NCBI RefSeq assembly: GCF_014646135.1 | Contig: NZ_BMMW01000002.1 | Coordinates: forward strand, 682,001-746,000 | Origin: Nocardia camponoti | Lineage (GTDB): Bacteria; Actinomycetota; Actinomycetes; Mycobacteriales; Mycobacteriaceae | Reading direction: 5' to 3' | DNA length: 64,000 bases | Shown here: positions 48,141 to 56,981 of the stretch, one piece after another | How positions within the stretch are numbered: the stretch's first letter is position 1 | How the letters are laid out: each line of letters begins with the position of its first letter | Translations under genes and position numbers: made by a program | The notes under the pieces: generated by a model | Databases searched by the model: none | Told to the model about the DNA's origin: nothing | Seen by the model: only the letters and a program-made list of their open reading frames with translations

Positions 48141-49163
48141 GTGCCAGAACGTTCGAGAGTGGCGAGGGCCGGATTCGTCGCAGGGCGATTCGGGGAGTTT
48201 CCGGCACGGTGGCAGGCGGGGCTGCAAGAGCAGTTCGCGCGCATTCCCCGTAGCCCGTTTGGACCAAGCGAGGAAGAGCTGCGCGCCAATGTGGCTGGTG
48301 AGGCCAGTGCCAACGCGGCGCTCACCATTCACGACGCCGAGCTGGCTGAGCTTGGTGAATTGGGGACCGATCATTCCGACAACGAAGCTCCACGCGACCT
48401 CACCGCCGCTGCCTTCTTCGATGTCGACAACACGCTGGTCCAGGGTGCGTCGATCGTCCATTTCGCCCGTGGCCTTGCCGCGCGCAAATACTTCAAGACT
48501 TCTGACCTGGTCGATGTCGCGTGGAAGCAGGTGAAGTTCCGCGTCACCGGCAAGGAAAACACCTCGGACATGAACTCCGGCCGCGAGAAGGCGCTCAGCT
48601 TCATCGCGGGCCGCGAGACGGCCGAGTTGGCCGCGCTCGGCGAGGAAATCTACGACGAGATCATCGCCGACAAGATCTGGCCGGGCACGCGCGCGCTCGC
48701 GCAGATGCACCTCGATGCTGGTCAGCAGGTGTGGCTGGTCACGGCAACGCCGGTTGAGTTGGCGAATGTGATCGCCAAGCGGCTTGGGCTCACCGGCGCG
48801 CTTGGCACGGTCGCCGAGTCGGTCGACGGCAAGTTCACCGGTCGCCTGGTCGGCGACATCCTGCACGGACTCGGCAAAGCCCACGCCGTGCGCACGCTCG
48901 CTATTCGCGAGGGCCTGAACCTCAAGCGCTGTACGGCCTACTCCGACAGCCACAACGACGTGCCGATGTTGTCGCTTGTTGGCACGGCGGTAGCGATCAA
49001 CCCCGACTCTGACCTGCGCGAAGTCGCGAAAAACCGGGGTTGGGAAATCCGCGACTTCCGCACTGGGCGCAAGGCGGCGAAGATCGGCGTACCGACCGCG
49101 CTCGCGTTAGGCGCGGCCGGTGGCGCAGTGGCTGCGGCGGTGGCCCGCCACCGCGAGCACTAG
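48141..49163 (+). CDS. HAD-IB family hydrolase (SerB1-like phosphatase)
   Basis: 340-residue haloacid dehalogenase-fold phosphatase. An N-terminal region of about 90 residues precedes the catalytic motif [14 protein letters not shown], motif II VTATP, and motif [23 protein letters not shown]; a hydrophobic C-terminal stretch ([15 protein letters not shown]) may anchor it. It resembles Rv0505c (SerB1), but true phosphoserine phosphatase activity is uncertain. GTG start with GGAGGG four to five bases upstream. It is divergent from the glutaredoxin gene and overlaps the acyltransferase stop by four bases. Confidence 0.9.
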   Translation: MPERSRVARAGFVAGRFGEFPARWQAGLQEQFARIPRSPFGPSEEELRANVAGEASANAALTIHDAELAELGELGTDHSDNEAPRDLTAAAFFDVDNTLVQGASIVHFARGLAARKYFKTSDLVDVAWKQVKFRVTGKENTSDMNSGREKALSFIAGRETAELAALGEEIYDEIIADKIWPGTRALAQMHLDAGQQVWLVTATPVELANVIAKRLGLTGALGTVAESVDGKFTGRLVGDILHGLGKAHAVRTLAIREGLNLKRCTAYSDSHNDVPMLSLVGTAVAINPDSDLREVAKNRGWEIRDFRTGRKAAKIGVPTALALGAAGGAVAAAVARHREH

Positions 49164-50191
49164 CCGAGGACGGTGTTGCGACGGCGAGCCAGCAGCTTGT
49201 ACAACGTCTGCTGGATCGTCTCGCGCACCTGGTCGGTGACCTCGAACATCGTCATTGGGTCGTCAGCTTCGTCGGGCTCGAACGCGGTGGTGTCGATGGG
49301 CTCGCCGAATTCGATGTACCACTTCGACGGCACCGGTATCGCGCCGAGCGGACCGAGGTGCGGGAAAAGCGGCGTGACCGGGAAGTACGGCAACCCAAGC
49401 AACCGTGCGAGCGGCTTGATGTCGGCGAGTTTCGGGTAAATCTCCTCGGACCCCACAATCGAGCACGGGATGATCGGCACGCCAGTACGCACGGCAGCGG
49501 AAACGAACCCGCCGCGCCCGAATCGCTGCAATTTGTACCGGTCGGCATAGTTTTTGCCGACGCCTTTGAACCCTTCGGGGAAAACGCCAGCGAGGTGACC
49601 CGACCGCAGCAAGCGTTCGGCGTCGGGACGGCACGCGAGCGTATGCCCCGCTTTACGTGCGAGCGCGCCGAGCACTGGCAGCTCGAAAATCAGGTCAGCG
49701 GCTAACAGTCGAAGCGCACGATGCTGTGGGTGCTTGTCGTGAATCGCCAGTTGCAGCATGAGTCCGTCGATGGGCACCGTGCCCGCGTGATTGGCGACGA
49801 GCAACGCCCCGCCAACGGCCGGAATGTTGTCGATACCAGCAACTTCGACGCGGAACCAGTAGTCGGCCAGCGGCCGCAGGACGGGCAGGATCACCGATTC
49901 GAGCAGGTGGCGGTCGTAGCCGAACTCGTCGACCTGGTAGTCGCCGGTCAGGCGACGACGAGCGAATTCGGCGGCGCTTTCGATCTGGTCGGCTACCGCG
50001 TCACGAATGATGTCGGTGAGCGACTTAGGCGGGGCGATCGGCATACCGGGCCGACGATCCGACAGCGCCGTGACCGGCGTCGGTTCGGTGGTCTCAGTGG
50101 GCTCGGGCCAGTGCCGAGCGGGTGGGCGGTTGCGGGCATCGACGTTGACGTCGAGCCTGATCACTTTCGCGCCCTCGTTCACGTATGCCAT
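49160..50191 (-). CDS. PlsC-family lysophospholipid acyltransferase
   Basis: 343-residue acyltransferase: the catalytic HX4D-type motif is [13 protein letters not shown] (His and Asp spaced as in PlsC), followed by [27 protein letters not shown] and IIPCSIVG. The first 80 residues are a polar extension. It resembles Rv0502. GGGAG lies six bases before the ATG at 50191; the start overlaps the upstream epimerase gene by 13 bases. Likely acylates a glycerol-phosphate or lysophospholipid at the membrane; substrate unproven. Confidence 0.9.
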   Translation of the reverse strand: MAYVNEGAKVIRLDVNVDARNRPPARHWPEPTETTEPTPVTALSDRRPGMPIAPPKSLTDIIRDAVADQIESAAEFARRRLTGDYQVDEFGYDRHLLESVILPVLRPLADYWFRVEVAGIDNIPAVGGALLVANHAGTVPIDGLMLQLAIHDKHPQHRALRLLAADLIFELPVLGALARKAGHTLACRPDAERLLRSGHLAGVFPEGFKGVGKNYADRYKLQRFGRGGFVSAAVRTGVPIIPCSIVGSEEIYPKLADIKPLARLLGLPYFPVTPLFPHLGPLGAIPVPSKWYIEFGEPIDTTAFEPDEADDPMTMFEVTDQVRETIQQTLYKLLARRRNTVLG

Positions 50192-51273
50192 GTATGCGCT
50201 CCCGTACCGGCCCCGATCAGGCCGAGCAGTTTGTTTTCCGCCGCATCGATCCACGCCGGGTCGAAAACGGGCCGCAACGCTGCGCCCGCGATGAGGTCGT
50301 CGAATGCCTGAACGCTGGTCCAGCGGGGGGTGAAGCCAAGTTCGGTCCGCATGCGCGTGGTGTCGAGGCCACAACCAAAATGGAAATAGTCGGGCTGTTC
50401 ACCACTGAATCCGCGCATCACCGGACCCATTAGCGTTCGCCCCGCCGTGCGGAATAAGAACAACGGTACCGGCACAACGATGCGCCCTGCGCGTCGAATT
50501 GCTTGCGACATGGCTAAGGCTCCGTCACCTGCCACATTTACGGTGCCACCGCTGGCGCGTAAAGCGGCATGGACAAGAACGGCGACAGCGTCTTCCTCAT
50601 GCAACAACTGCAACCGCGCTTCCCGACCAAGCACAGTGGGAGTGATGGGCGAACGCAGATATTGCACGCCACGCCCCGCGAGCCGCGGCCCGACAATAGG
50701 GGCGAAACGCAGAATCGACGCCGAAATATCGGGCCGTCGACGCGCCATTCCACGCACCAATGCCTCGATATCAATCATGTCTCGCGCAAACCAACCGGAC
50801 GGTGGCGTTCGCGCGCTCATTTCCTCGGTGAATTTCGCCGGATCTTTCGCGCTGCACCCATAAACCGCCGACGACGAACGCACCACAACGCGCCGCACCG
50901 ACGGCGCTTTTTGACAAACCGCGAGCAATTGCATCGTGGCGAGAACGTTGAGGTCTTTCATCGCGGCGCGACCACCACCCGAAGGCGGGCGCGACAGCAC
51001 GGTGGCATGCACGACGGTGTCGATACCAGCGGCTTCGACCACCTTGCGAATGAGCGGGTTGCGGATGTCGGCACGCACGAACTCGGCATCGCCCATGCGG
51101 CGGCGTTGTTCGCGACTTGGCGTCATCGTGTCGACGGCGATGACGCGCGTGACACCGGGGGTCGCGGCCAACCGGGACGCGACAGAGCCGCCGAAGAAGC
51201 GGCTAGCGCCGGTGACCAGCACAACTTTCGGCGTGTGACGTTCCCTTGCGTCGGAACTAGGACCTGACCCCAC
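50179..51273 (-). CDS. NAD-dependent epimerase/dehydratase family protein (GalE2-like)
   Basis: 364-residue extended short-chain dehydrogenase-like protein, close to Rv0501. The nucleotide loop VLVTGASRFFGGSVASRLA is at about 18-36 and VRADIRNP follows. The catalytic YxxxK is not visible: the expected site reads SGWFARDMIDIE. It may therefore bind NAD(P) without acting as a normal epimerase, and the galE2 name is only historical. GTG at 51273. Same operon as the acyltransferase. Confidence 0.85.
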   Translation of the reverse strand: MGSGPSSDARERHTPKVVLVTGASRFFGGSVASRLAATPGVTRVIAVDTMTPSREQRRRMGDAEFVRADIRNPLIRKVVEAAGIDTVVHATVLSRPPSGGGRAAMKDLNVLATMQLLAVCQKAPSVRRVVVRSSSAVYGCSAKDPAKFTEEMSARTPPSGWFARDMIDIEALVRGMARRRPDISASILRFAPIVGPRLAGRGVQYLRSPITPTVLGREARLQLLHEEDAVAVLVHAALRASGGTVNVAGDGALAMSQAIRRAGRIVVPVPLFLFRTAGRTLMGPVMRGFSGEQPDYFHFGCGLDTTRMRTELGFTPRWTSVQAFDDLIAGAALRPVFDPAWIDAAENKLLGLIGAGTGAHTWHT

Positions 51274-51347
51274 TCACAGCCCCCTGCATCTAGAGTTGTC
51301 GTCCGCGTACCAGAGTAACCGCATCTATGGCCGCGGTGGTGACCCAT

Positions 51348-51386
51348 CACAAAAGCCCGCCGCCAGAAAAGGCGACGGGCTTTGTG
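51348..51386 (-). terminator. Terminator of the bS22 gene
   Basis: The inverted repeat CACAAAAGCCCG / CGGGCTTTGTG with inner CGCC/GGCG pairs lies 14 bases past the bS22 stop. Confidence 0.8.
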
Positions 51387-51399
51387 GAAAGCGCGGGGC

Positions 51400-51501
51400 T
51401 TACTTGCCGAGTTTGCGCCGCTGAACACGCGTGCGGCGAAGCAGCTTGCGGTGCTTCTTCTTCGACATACGCTTGCGGCGCTTCTTGATCACAGAACCCA
51501 T
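51400..51501 (-). CDS. Ribosomal protein bS22 (33-residue AURKAIP1/COX24-domain protein)
   Basis: Tiny, extremely basic protein, [19 protein letters not shown] at its start and [12 protein letters not shown] at its end. By memory the sequence is identical or nearly so to the mycobacterial protein seen in cryo-EM of the 30S subunit (Rv0500B). It binds rRNA near the decoding centre. GAGGAAA lies upstream of the ATG at 51501; the longer open frame is not used. Only about half its codons encode non-basic residues, yet it is conserved to this degree, which marks a structural role. Confidence 0.95.
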
Positions 51502-51668
51502 AGGGTTTCCTCGCGTTCTCTCTCTCGGCTTTACAGTGCGTCGTGCGGTGTTCGCGCCGCCGGGGTGCGCGGAGTACCGCAAAGCGATGCCACCGGCGGG
51601 CGAACACGAACCGAGGGTTCACTCTACCGGGACATCGTCTCGCGTACGAAACCGCCCTCTAACTGGGC

Positions 51669-51947
51669 CTACCCGGCGTCGAAGTAACTCGTCTCCAGGT
51701 AGTCGTGCACCGCCTTCGCGTGAACGCGAAACGAGCGACCGACGCGCACCGCGGGCAGTTCACCCGAGTGGACGAGCCGATACACCGTCATTTTCGAAAC
51801 CCGCATCAGCGCGGCGACTTCAGCAACGGTGAGAAACTGTGTGCCACCGCCGATCACGGGTTGTCCTTGGTTGTTTGTAGACATCATGGCGCCACTGACC
51901 TCCGGCACGTCTCGCGCCATCGGCTTCCCCACCGACGGAACAGACAC
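51669..51947 (-). CDS. Helix-turn-helix DNA-binding protein (excisionase-type, Rv0500A-like)
   Basis: 92-residue protein with a variable N-terminus and the conserved core FLTVAEVAALMRVSKMTVYRLVHSGELPAVRVGRSFRVHAKAVHDYLETSYFDAG, a MerR/Xis-like winged helix. It is nearly identical in the core to Rv0500A next to proC. The GTG at 51947 has AGGAG seven bases upstream; internal ATGs at 51917 and 51887 are alternatives. Likely a small regulator; targets unknown. A domain-family link to excisionases does not imply a mobile element. Confidence 0.92.
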   Translation of the reverse strand: MSVPSVGKPMARDVPEVSGAMMSTNNQGQPVIGGGTQFLTVAEVAALMRVSKMTVYRLVHSGELPAVRVGRSFRVHAKAVHDYLETSYFDAG

Positions 51948-52032
51948 GCACGTGCTCCTACGAGCTTAGCGGGACCAGTGGGATTACTGCGACGGGTGTG
52001 AGAAATCGGTTTTCAAACCGGGTACCCAAACG

Positions 52033-52851
52033 TCACTCTTTCGACGTGCCGTGTTCGGCCGAACGATGCTTGGCCGCATGAAGGGCTTCGATGAACGCCG
52101 AGCGCACCGCGCACTTCTCCAGCTCACGCAGCGCGGCGGCGGTGGTGCCGCCGGGTGAGGTGACGGCGGCGCGCAGTTCGCCAGCACTCTGCTTGGTCTC
52201 GTCGAGCAGCGCGGCCGAACCGATCATGGTTTGCACGACGAGTTCGGTCGCGACCTCGCGGGTGAGGCCAAGCCCAACGCCGCCGTCGACCATCGCTTCG
52301 ACAACGAGGAAGAAGTAAGCGGGCCCCGAACCCGAAACCGCGGTGACGGCGTCCATCTGCGCTTCGGGAACCGTGACGACCTTGCCGACGGTTTCCAGCA
52401 GGTCGCCGACCTGTTTGACCTGGTCAGCGTCGGCGTAGCGACCAGCGGAAAGCACGCTCATGCCCTGGCCGACGAGCATCGGCGTATTGGGCATCACCCG
52501 AACGACAGGGAAACCCGCGGGTAGTTTCGCCTCAAGTTGGGCGGTCGTCACCCCGGCAGCGAGCGAGACTACGAGCTGGTCCTTGGTGCTTTCGCCGTCG
52601 GCCTTCGACAGCTCGACGAGGACCGAATCGACGACGCCGGGCTTGACCGCGATCACAACGATGTCGGCACCGACAACCCCATCGCCGATCGACGAGGAAA
52701 CCCGCACGCCAAAACGCTCAGCGAGTTGCGCGGCCCGCGCCTTGGACGGCTCGACGACGACCAGGTCTTTTGCCGGCTTGCCCGCTTCCAACAACCCAGC
52801 GACCAGCGCCTCACCGATCCGACCGCCACCGACAACCGCAATTCTCGTCAT
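52033..52851 (-). CDS. proC: Pyrroline-5-carboxylate reductase
   Basis: Last step of proline synthesis, NADPH-dependent. 272 residues: IAVVGGGRIGEALVAGLL near the N-terminus, VVIAVKPGVVDSVL, RVMPNTPMLVGQGMSVL, and the signature AVSGSGPAYFFLVVEAMVDGGVGLGL ending with VTSPGGTTAAALRELE. The ATG at 52851 has TAACCT eight bases upstream and no Shine-Dalgarno sequence, so it may be leaderless; the long upstream extension is antisense noise. It lies next to the small HTH gene as in mycobacteria. Confidence 0.96.
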   Translation of the reverse strand: MTRIAVVGGGRIGEALVAGLLEAGKPAKDLVVVEPSKARAAQLAERFGVRVSSSIGDGVVGADIVVIAVKPGVVDSVLVELSKADGESTKDQLVVSLAAGVTTAQLEAKLPAGFPVVRVMPNTPMLVGQGMSVLSAGRYADADQVKQVGDLLETVGKVVTVPEAQMDAVTAVSGSGPAYFFLVVEAMVDGGVGLGLTREVATELVVQTMIGSAALLDETKQSAGELRAAVTSPGGTTAAALRELEKCAVRSAFIEALHAAKHRSAEHGTSKE

Positions 52852-52867
52852 GGCACTAGAGGTTAGT

Positions 52868-53740
52868 TCAGCTTCCCGCCGGGATGAGCGCCAGCTGACG
52901 GCTCTGTGCCACAACGGCTCCCGTCGAGTCGATGACGAGATGTTCCTCGTCGAACATCCGCTGGCCAACGGTGTTGGCGTGCGCGATAACGCGCAACCAG
53001 CCGGGCGCGGGCACGCGACGCAGGAACGTGGTCATCTGCACCGTCGGCGACCAGCCGAAGTGGCCGAGGTTCATCGGGACGGGCGGGCTGATGTCGGCGG
53101 CCATCATCGCGAAGGCGGCGCGGGCGCGCGCATTGACCTCGTCGCCGGGGAGCGGACGGATCCACAGTCGAACGCGTGGGGTGCCGGTCTCGCCCTTGAG
53201 GAAGCGCGCGGTTGTCGTGTCGATGGCGAGGTGCGAGCCTTGGCCGACGTGGACGATTTTGCCCATCGGCGAATCGTCGTCGTAGGACAGTGCGTCGGCG
53301 GTCGGTTCGGCCGGGAAATCGGCGATGAGCGACTCATCGGTCCAGCTCGGCGCTTCGTCGTCGAGGTAGCCGAAGGTGAACGCGGTACGCACGCAGGTAC
53401 GACCGTTTTGCTGCAATTCGACGTCGACAAGCGAGATCTGCCGACCCTTCTTCCGCAGCGTGACGGCGTATTCGACCTTGCCGGGCTCGGGTGCGCCGAG
53501 GAAGTCGGAGCTCGCCGCGATCGGGGCCATCTCGGCCTGACTCGGGTCGACGGTACGCAGCCAGGTGGCTGCCGCTGCCGCGCTGGAAGCCACCATCGTG
53601 CCGCCGTGAACCTTGGGCCCGATGGTCCATGTCGCGTCGATTTCGCCGCTGTAGCGGCCGGTTTCTTCGCCCGAATGCGGCAGTTCCGTCATCGCGAGCA
53701 CCCGGTGGAAGGGCGCGTCGCTCACGGTTTCTCGCGTCAT
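52868..53740 (-). CDS. Acyl-CoA thioesterase-like protein
   Basis: 290-residue double hot-dog protein of the TesB/thioesterase type: GRYSGEIDATWTIGPKVHGGTMVASSAAAA in the first half and FLGAPEPGKVEYAVTLRKKGRQISLVDVEL in the middle. It resembles Rv0499. Natural substrate unknown. The ATG at 53740 has TACGCT six bases upstream, a likely leaderless start; the 41 codons above it are a shadow. It lies 16 bases before proC on the same strand. Confidence 0.87.
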   Translation of the reverse strand: MTRETVSDAPFHRVLAMTELPHSGEETGRYSGEIDATWTIGPKVHGGTMVASSAAAAATWLRTVDPSQAEMAPIAASSDFLGAPEPGKVEYAVTLRKKGRQISLVDVELQQNGRTCVRTAFTFGYLDDEAPSWTDESLIADFPAEPTADALSYDDDSPMGKIVHVGQGSHLAIDTTTARFLKGETGTPRVRLWIRPLPGDEVNARARAAFAMMAADISPPVPMNLGHFGWSPTVQMTTFLRRVPAPGWLRVIAHANTVGQRMFDEEHLVIDSTGAVVAQSRQLALIPAGS

Positions 53741-53768
53741 TCGTACAGCGTACAAGCTGGGTGGTATG

Positions 53769-54656
53769 TCAGGAAAGGTCGGCGGCTTCGGTATCGCGCG
53801 GATCTGGGCTCGTGCCCGTGAGATGCGTGCGTGCGAATTCGAGCGTGCGCGCCAACTGCGCACTTCGTTCGGCCGAGGTACGCGCGTTTTGCGTGTTGAT
53901 CTCCGCGACAGCGTGACCGCGAAAACCGCTGTCTACCAAGTATTCACAAAGTTCTGCACACGGCTGGGTGCCTTCACCGGGAACAAGATGCTCATCGTGG
54001 GCCGCACCGCGACCGTCGGCAAGGTGCAAATGCACAAGACCTTCGCCCATGCGCCGCGCGAGCGCGATGGCGTCGGCACCGGCGGTCGCCGTATGGGACA
54101 GGTCGAGCGTGTAGTGATCAAAGCCGTGATCGGTCGGATCGAACGACGGGCTGAACGCGCTCACCGCGGGTCCTGGCCCCGATCGCCGCTCAAGTCGACG
54201 GACCGCGCCGTCGCGAAAAAACGTGTCAGCGCGCATCGGAAACATGTTCTCCACCGCGACTTTCACCGGATGCGCCGCCTCAAGTTCGGCGACCTGCTCA
54301 GCGAAACCACGCGCGTACCGACGCTGCCACCGAAACGGCGGATGCACAACAACGGTGTCGGCACCGAGCGCCTCGGCGGTGCGCACGCTGCGCTCCAACT
54401 TCGCGACCGGATCAGCGCCCCACACGCGCTGCGAAATCAACAGACACGGCGCGTGCACAGCGAGCACCGGCACGCCATAGCGCTTCACATACGACTGCAC
54501 CGTCGCGATGTCTTGACTCGCGGGCTCAGCCCACACCATCAATTCGACACCGTCATAACCCAATTCGGCCGCATACCGAAAGCCGGCCTGCGTGTTTTCC
54601 GGGTACACCGACGCCGTCGATAACCCAATCGCGATGTCGTTGCTCGCGTGCCCCAC
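53769..54656 (-). CDS. Sugar phosphate isomerase/epimerase-like TIM-barrel protein
   Basis: 295-residue AP-endonuclease-2/xylose-isomerase-like barrel: IGLSTASVYPENTQAGFRYAAELGYDGVELMVW, AVHAPCLL, VVHPPFRW, VAVENMFPMR, and HLHLADGRGAAHDEHLVPGEG, which carries several metal-binding His/Asp/Glu. It resembles Rv0498. Substrate unknown. The GTG at 54656 has GGGGAG four bases upstream; a TTG at 54668 that abuts the upstream stop is less likely. Confidence 0.88.
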   Translation of the reverse strand: MGHASNDIAIGLSTASVYPENTQAGFRYAAELGYDGVELMVWAEPASQDIATVQSYVKRYGVPVLAVHAPCLLISQRVWGADPVAKLERSVRTAEALGADTVVVHPPFRWQRRYARGFAEQVAELEAAHPVKVAVENMFPMRADTFFRDGAVRRLERRSGPGPAVSAFSPSFDPTDHGFDHYTLDLSHTATAGADAIALARRMGEGLVHLHLADGRGAAHDEHLVPGEGTQPCAELCEYLVDSGFRGHAVAEINTQNARTSAERSAQLARTLEFARTHLTGTSPDPRDTEAADLS

Positions 54657-54668
54657 GGTGCTCCCCAA

Positions 54669-56981
54669 TCAACTGGTACTGAGAAGGAAGGCCAGCGGCC
54701 CCAGCGTCACGAAGACGCCAACAACAACCGCGATCACGGTGCTGAAGATGTCGTCGGTGCGTCGCAAAACCCGCACCAGCGCGACCAACCCGAGGATCAC
54801 GACCGCAGCCAACGCCAATGCGACCAAAGCCATTGACTCCCACAGGGTTTCGAAACCCTTGAATAGCAGCATGCCAGCAATGCCCGCGCCAAGAGCTTGG
54901 GCGCCAAGCATCATCCACTCGCGACGATTGTCGTCGTCGGACGCCGTCGCCGCCAGTCGGGAGACGCGACCAGCAGCGCGACTACTCGAAACCCGGCTTG
55001 CCGCACGGGATTTCGTCGCGCGCGACTTGGCCTTGCGGGCCATGCGGCTCGCAGCGGCCTTCGTCGCAGCACGTCGGCCCGCACGCGTCGGCTTCGACTC
55101 AGCCTCGTAGTCGTCGTCGTAATCGTCGTCGCCGTGGTCGTCGGTGTAGTCGTTGTCGGCGTAGTCGCGGTCGTCGTAATCGGAGTCCGCGTAGTCGTCG
55201 GCGGCGTATTCGCCGCTCGCGTAGTCGTCGGCCTCGTAATCGTCAGCGGCGCGACCGTCGAGTTGGTACACCTCGGTGCGGTCGTCGACGTCGTGGCCCG
55301 ATTGGCGGCGAAGGAGGTCGCCTGCCACCGACTGACCCGCGATCAGCGGCTGCTCTTGACTGTCCGGCGCCCACGCTGGCGCCTGCTCCGCCTTCGCGTT
55401 CGAGCGGTTGCGGCGCGCCGACCATGAAGGCAGCTTGCTCGTTTTGCCCGCGTCGCGACGTCGGTCGAGAGCTGGTCGGTTCGCGTCCTGCGCTGGCGAG
55501 ATGACCTGCGTCGCGTCGTGTTCGGGTGCGTACGGGCCGAAGGCCGCGTTGATGGCACCGCGCGCTTGCGATTCGCGGTTGTCGGCGGGGAACGCGGTTG
55601 CGCGGTTGTCAAAGCCCGGGCCGCGTTGGCTGAAGTCCGGGCCGCCGGGTGCTGCCGGGTCGGCGGGGAAATTCCCGTGCGATTGGTCGAAACCGAGGCC
55701 CGAGCCGTTGAAGTCGCCGCGTTGGTCGAAGCCCGTGCGCGAATCGGTCGATGGGGTTGCCGCGTTGCGGCCGATCGGGAACGCTGCCGATCGCCCGCCG
55801 AAGTCGGCGTCGCGAATGCCCTGGTCGACCGGGAAGGCCGACGAGCGCGCCGCATCCCGACCGCCCTGATCGACGGGGAAGGTCGCCGAGCGGCCGAAGC
55901 CCGAGTTCGCCGCCGAATCCGTCGGGAACCGCGACGCGGGCGGGGTGAACCCCTCGCCGCGAAACACCGCATCAACGCCCGCGAAACCGCTGCCGGGCAG
56001 GCCGAGCGGCGGGTCGTTGTCGGGGGCCAGGAACGGCGACTGGTAGTCAAGCGGGGTTGACGAGACGGGCGCTGCCGCCTCCTCCGCCGCTTCCGCAGCA
56101 CGACGACGCGCCGCGCGACCGCCGCTGACGGGCGGCGTTGCGCGAGGTGTGGCCCCACCGAACGGCGCGGCGGAACCCGGCTCGCTGACGGGCGGTGTTG
56201 CGCGGGGAGCGGCGCCACCGAACGGCGCAGCGGGACCGGGCTCGAACGGTGTTGGCGCGTCGAACTCGTCGTCGTCCGCACGTCGACGTCGACCGCCGCC
56301 AACAGCGGGAAGCGCACCGGACCCGAACATCTCAGCGATCGCCGGATCGACAGCCTGCGCATTCGACGCCCCAGCGACCCCAAGTCGACCGGGTTGCGTC
56401 GGCCGCGAAGGGGCGGGCGAGGTCGACCGAGCCTCGGCTCGATACGGCCCAAACGGATCAGCCGAACCCGACGAACCGGAAGCGCCCGACGCGTATGAAC
56501 TGGGCCCAACACCAGCCGACGAACCGGCAGCGGCACCCCCGAACGGACCGGCCGAACCCGAGTCGTACGCACTAACACCGCCCGAAGACTGCGCGCTCAA
56601 CCCCAACGGATCGCGCGGATCCGACGCGGGCGTACTGAGCCCAAGCGGGTCACGCGGGTCGACGGGCGGGTACGCGCCCTGGTCGTAGGACGGCAGCGGC
56701 ATCGGAATCGACGGCGGCGAGTACGTGGGCTCAGGCGGCCCGGCGGGCGGGTAGGGCGCGGCAGCACCGCTCGGCGGCTCGTACGCGGGCGCGTAATCAG
56801 CCGACGACGAACGCGAGCGTCGCCCACTCGTCGGCGCCGCGGTATCGCCAGCGAGTTCGTTGACCGAAACGCTGCCGCGACCCTTGCGACGGCGACCGCC
56901 ACCCCCGGAACTAGCGCCCTGGGCGGCGTTGCGTGCTAATAGCTCAGCGACCGAAAGTTGTTTGGAATCGTCCGAACTCAT
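54669..56981 (-). CDS. Large disordered membrane protein (expanded Rv0497-like)
   Basis: 770 residues. The N-terminus [20 protein letters not shown] and the C-terminal membrane part match Rv0497, which is about 310 residues. Between them lies a long low-complexity region rich in Pro, Gly, Ala, Ser with repeats (DPRDPLGLS twice, AAPFGG..RATPPVS twice, PVDQG..RDA), then an Asp/Tyr-rich tract, a basic tract (Lys/Arg/Ala) and three membrane helices. The long part would be cytoplasmic and unstructured. ATG overlaps the ppx1 stop by four bases. Role unknown; envelope or division functions are guesses. Confidence 0.85.
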   Translation of the reverse strand: MSSDDSKQLSVAELLARNAAQGASSGGGGRRRKGRGSVSVNELAGDTAAPTSGRRSRSSSADYAPAYEPPSGAAAPYPPAGPPEPTYSPPSIPMPLPSYDQGAYPPVDPRDPLGLSTPASDPRDPLGLSAQSSGGVSAYDSGSAGPFGGAAAGSSAGVGPSSYASGASGSSGSADPFGPYRAEARSTSPAPSRPTQPGRLGVAGASNAQAVDPAIAEMFGSGALPAVGGGRRRRADDDEFDAPTPFEPGPAAPFGGAAPRATPPVSEPGSAAPFGGATPRATPPVSGGRAARRRAAEAAEEAAAPVSSTPLDYQSPFLAPDNDPPLGLPGSGFAGVDAVFRGEGFTPPASRFPTDSAANSGFGRSATFPVDQGGRDAARSSAFPVDQGIRDADFGGRSAAFPIGRNAATPSTDSRTGFDQRGDFNGSGLGFDQSHGNFPADPAAPGGPDFSQRGPGFDNRATAFPADNRESQARGAINAAFGPYAPEHDATQVISPAQDANRPALDRRRDAGKTSKLPSWSARRNRSNAKAEQAPAWAPDSQEQPLIAGQSVAGDLLRRQSGHDVDDRTEVYQLDGRAADDYEADDYASGEYAADDYADSDYDDRDYADNDYTDDHGDDDYDDDYEAESKPTRAGRRAATKAAASRMARKAKSRATKSRAASRVSSSRAAGRVSRLAATASDDDNRREWMMLGAQALGAGIAGMLLFKGFETLWESMALVALALAAVVILGLVALVRVLRRTDDIFSTVIAVVVGVFVTLGPLAFLLSTS
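56125..56244. repeat. Two tandem 60-base repeats inside the disordered membrane protein gene
   Basis: Units 56125-56184 and 56185-56244 begin CTGACGGGCGG and end GGCTCG, match at about 50 of 60 positions and keep the reading frame, giving two copies of a 20-residue Pro/Ala/Gly unit. A shorter repeated unit (PRDPLGLS) is encoded at about 56590-56660. Confidence 0.8.

Noticed and set aside
51669-51947. Excisionase-like HTH protein as part of a mobile element
   Set aside because: No integrase or attachment repeats; the gene is in conserved synteny with proC and bS22.
56125-56244. Tandem repeats considered as CRISPR or minisatellite
   Set aside because: The units are in frame inside a coding sequence and contiguous without spacers.
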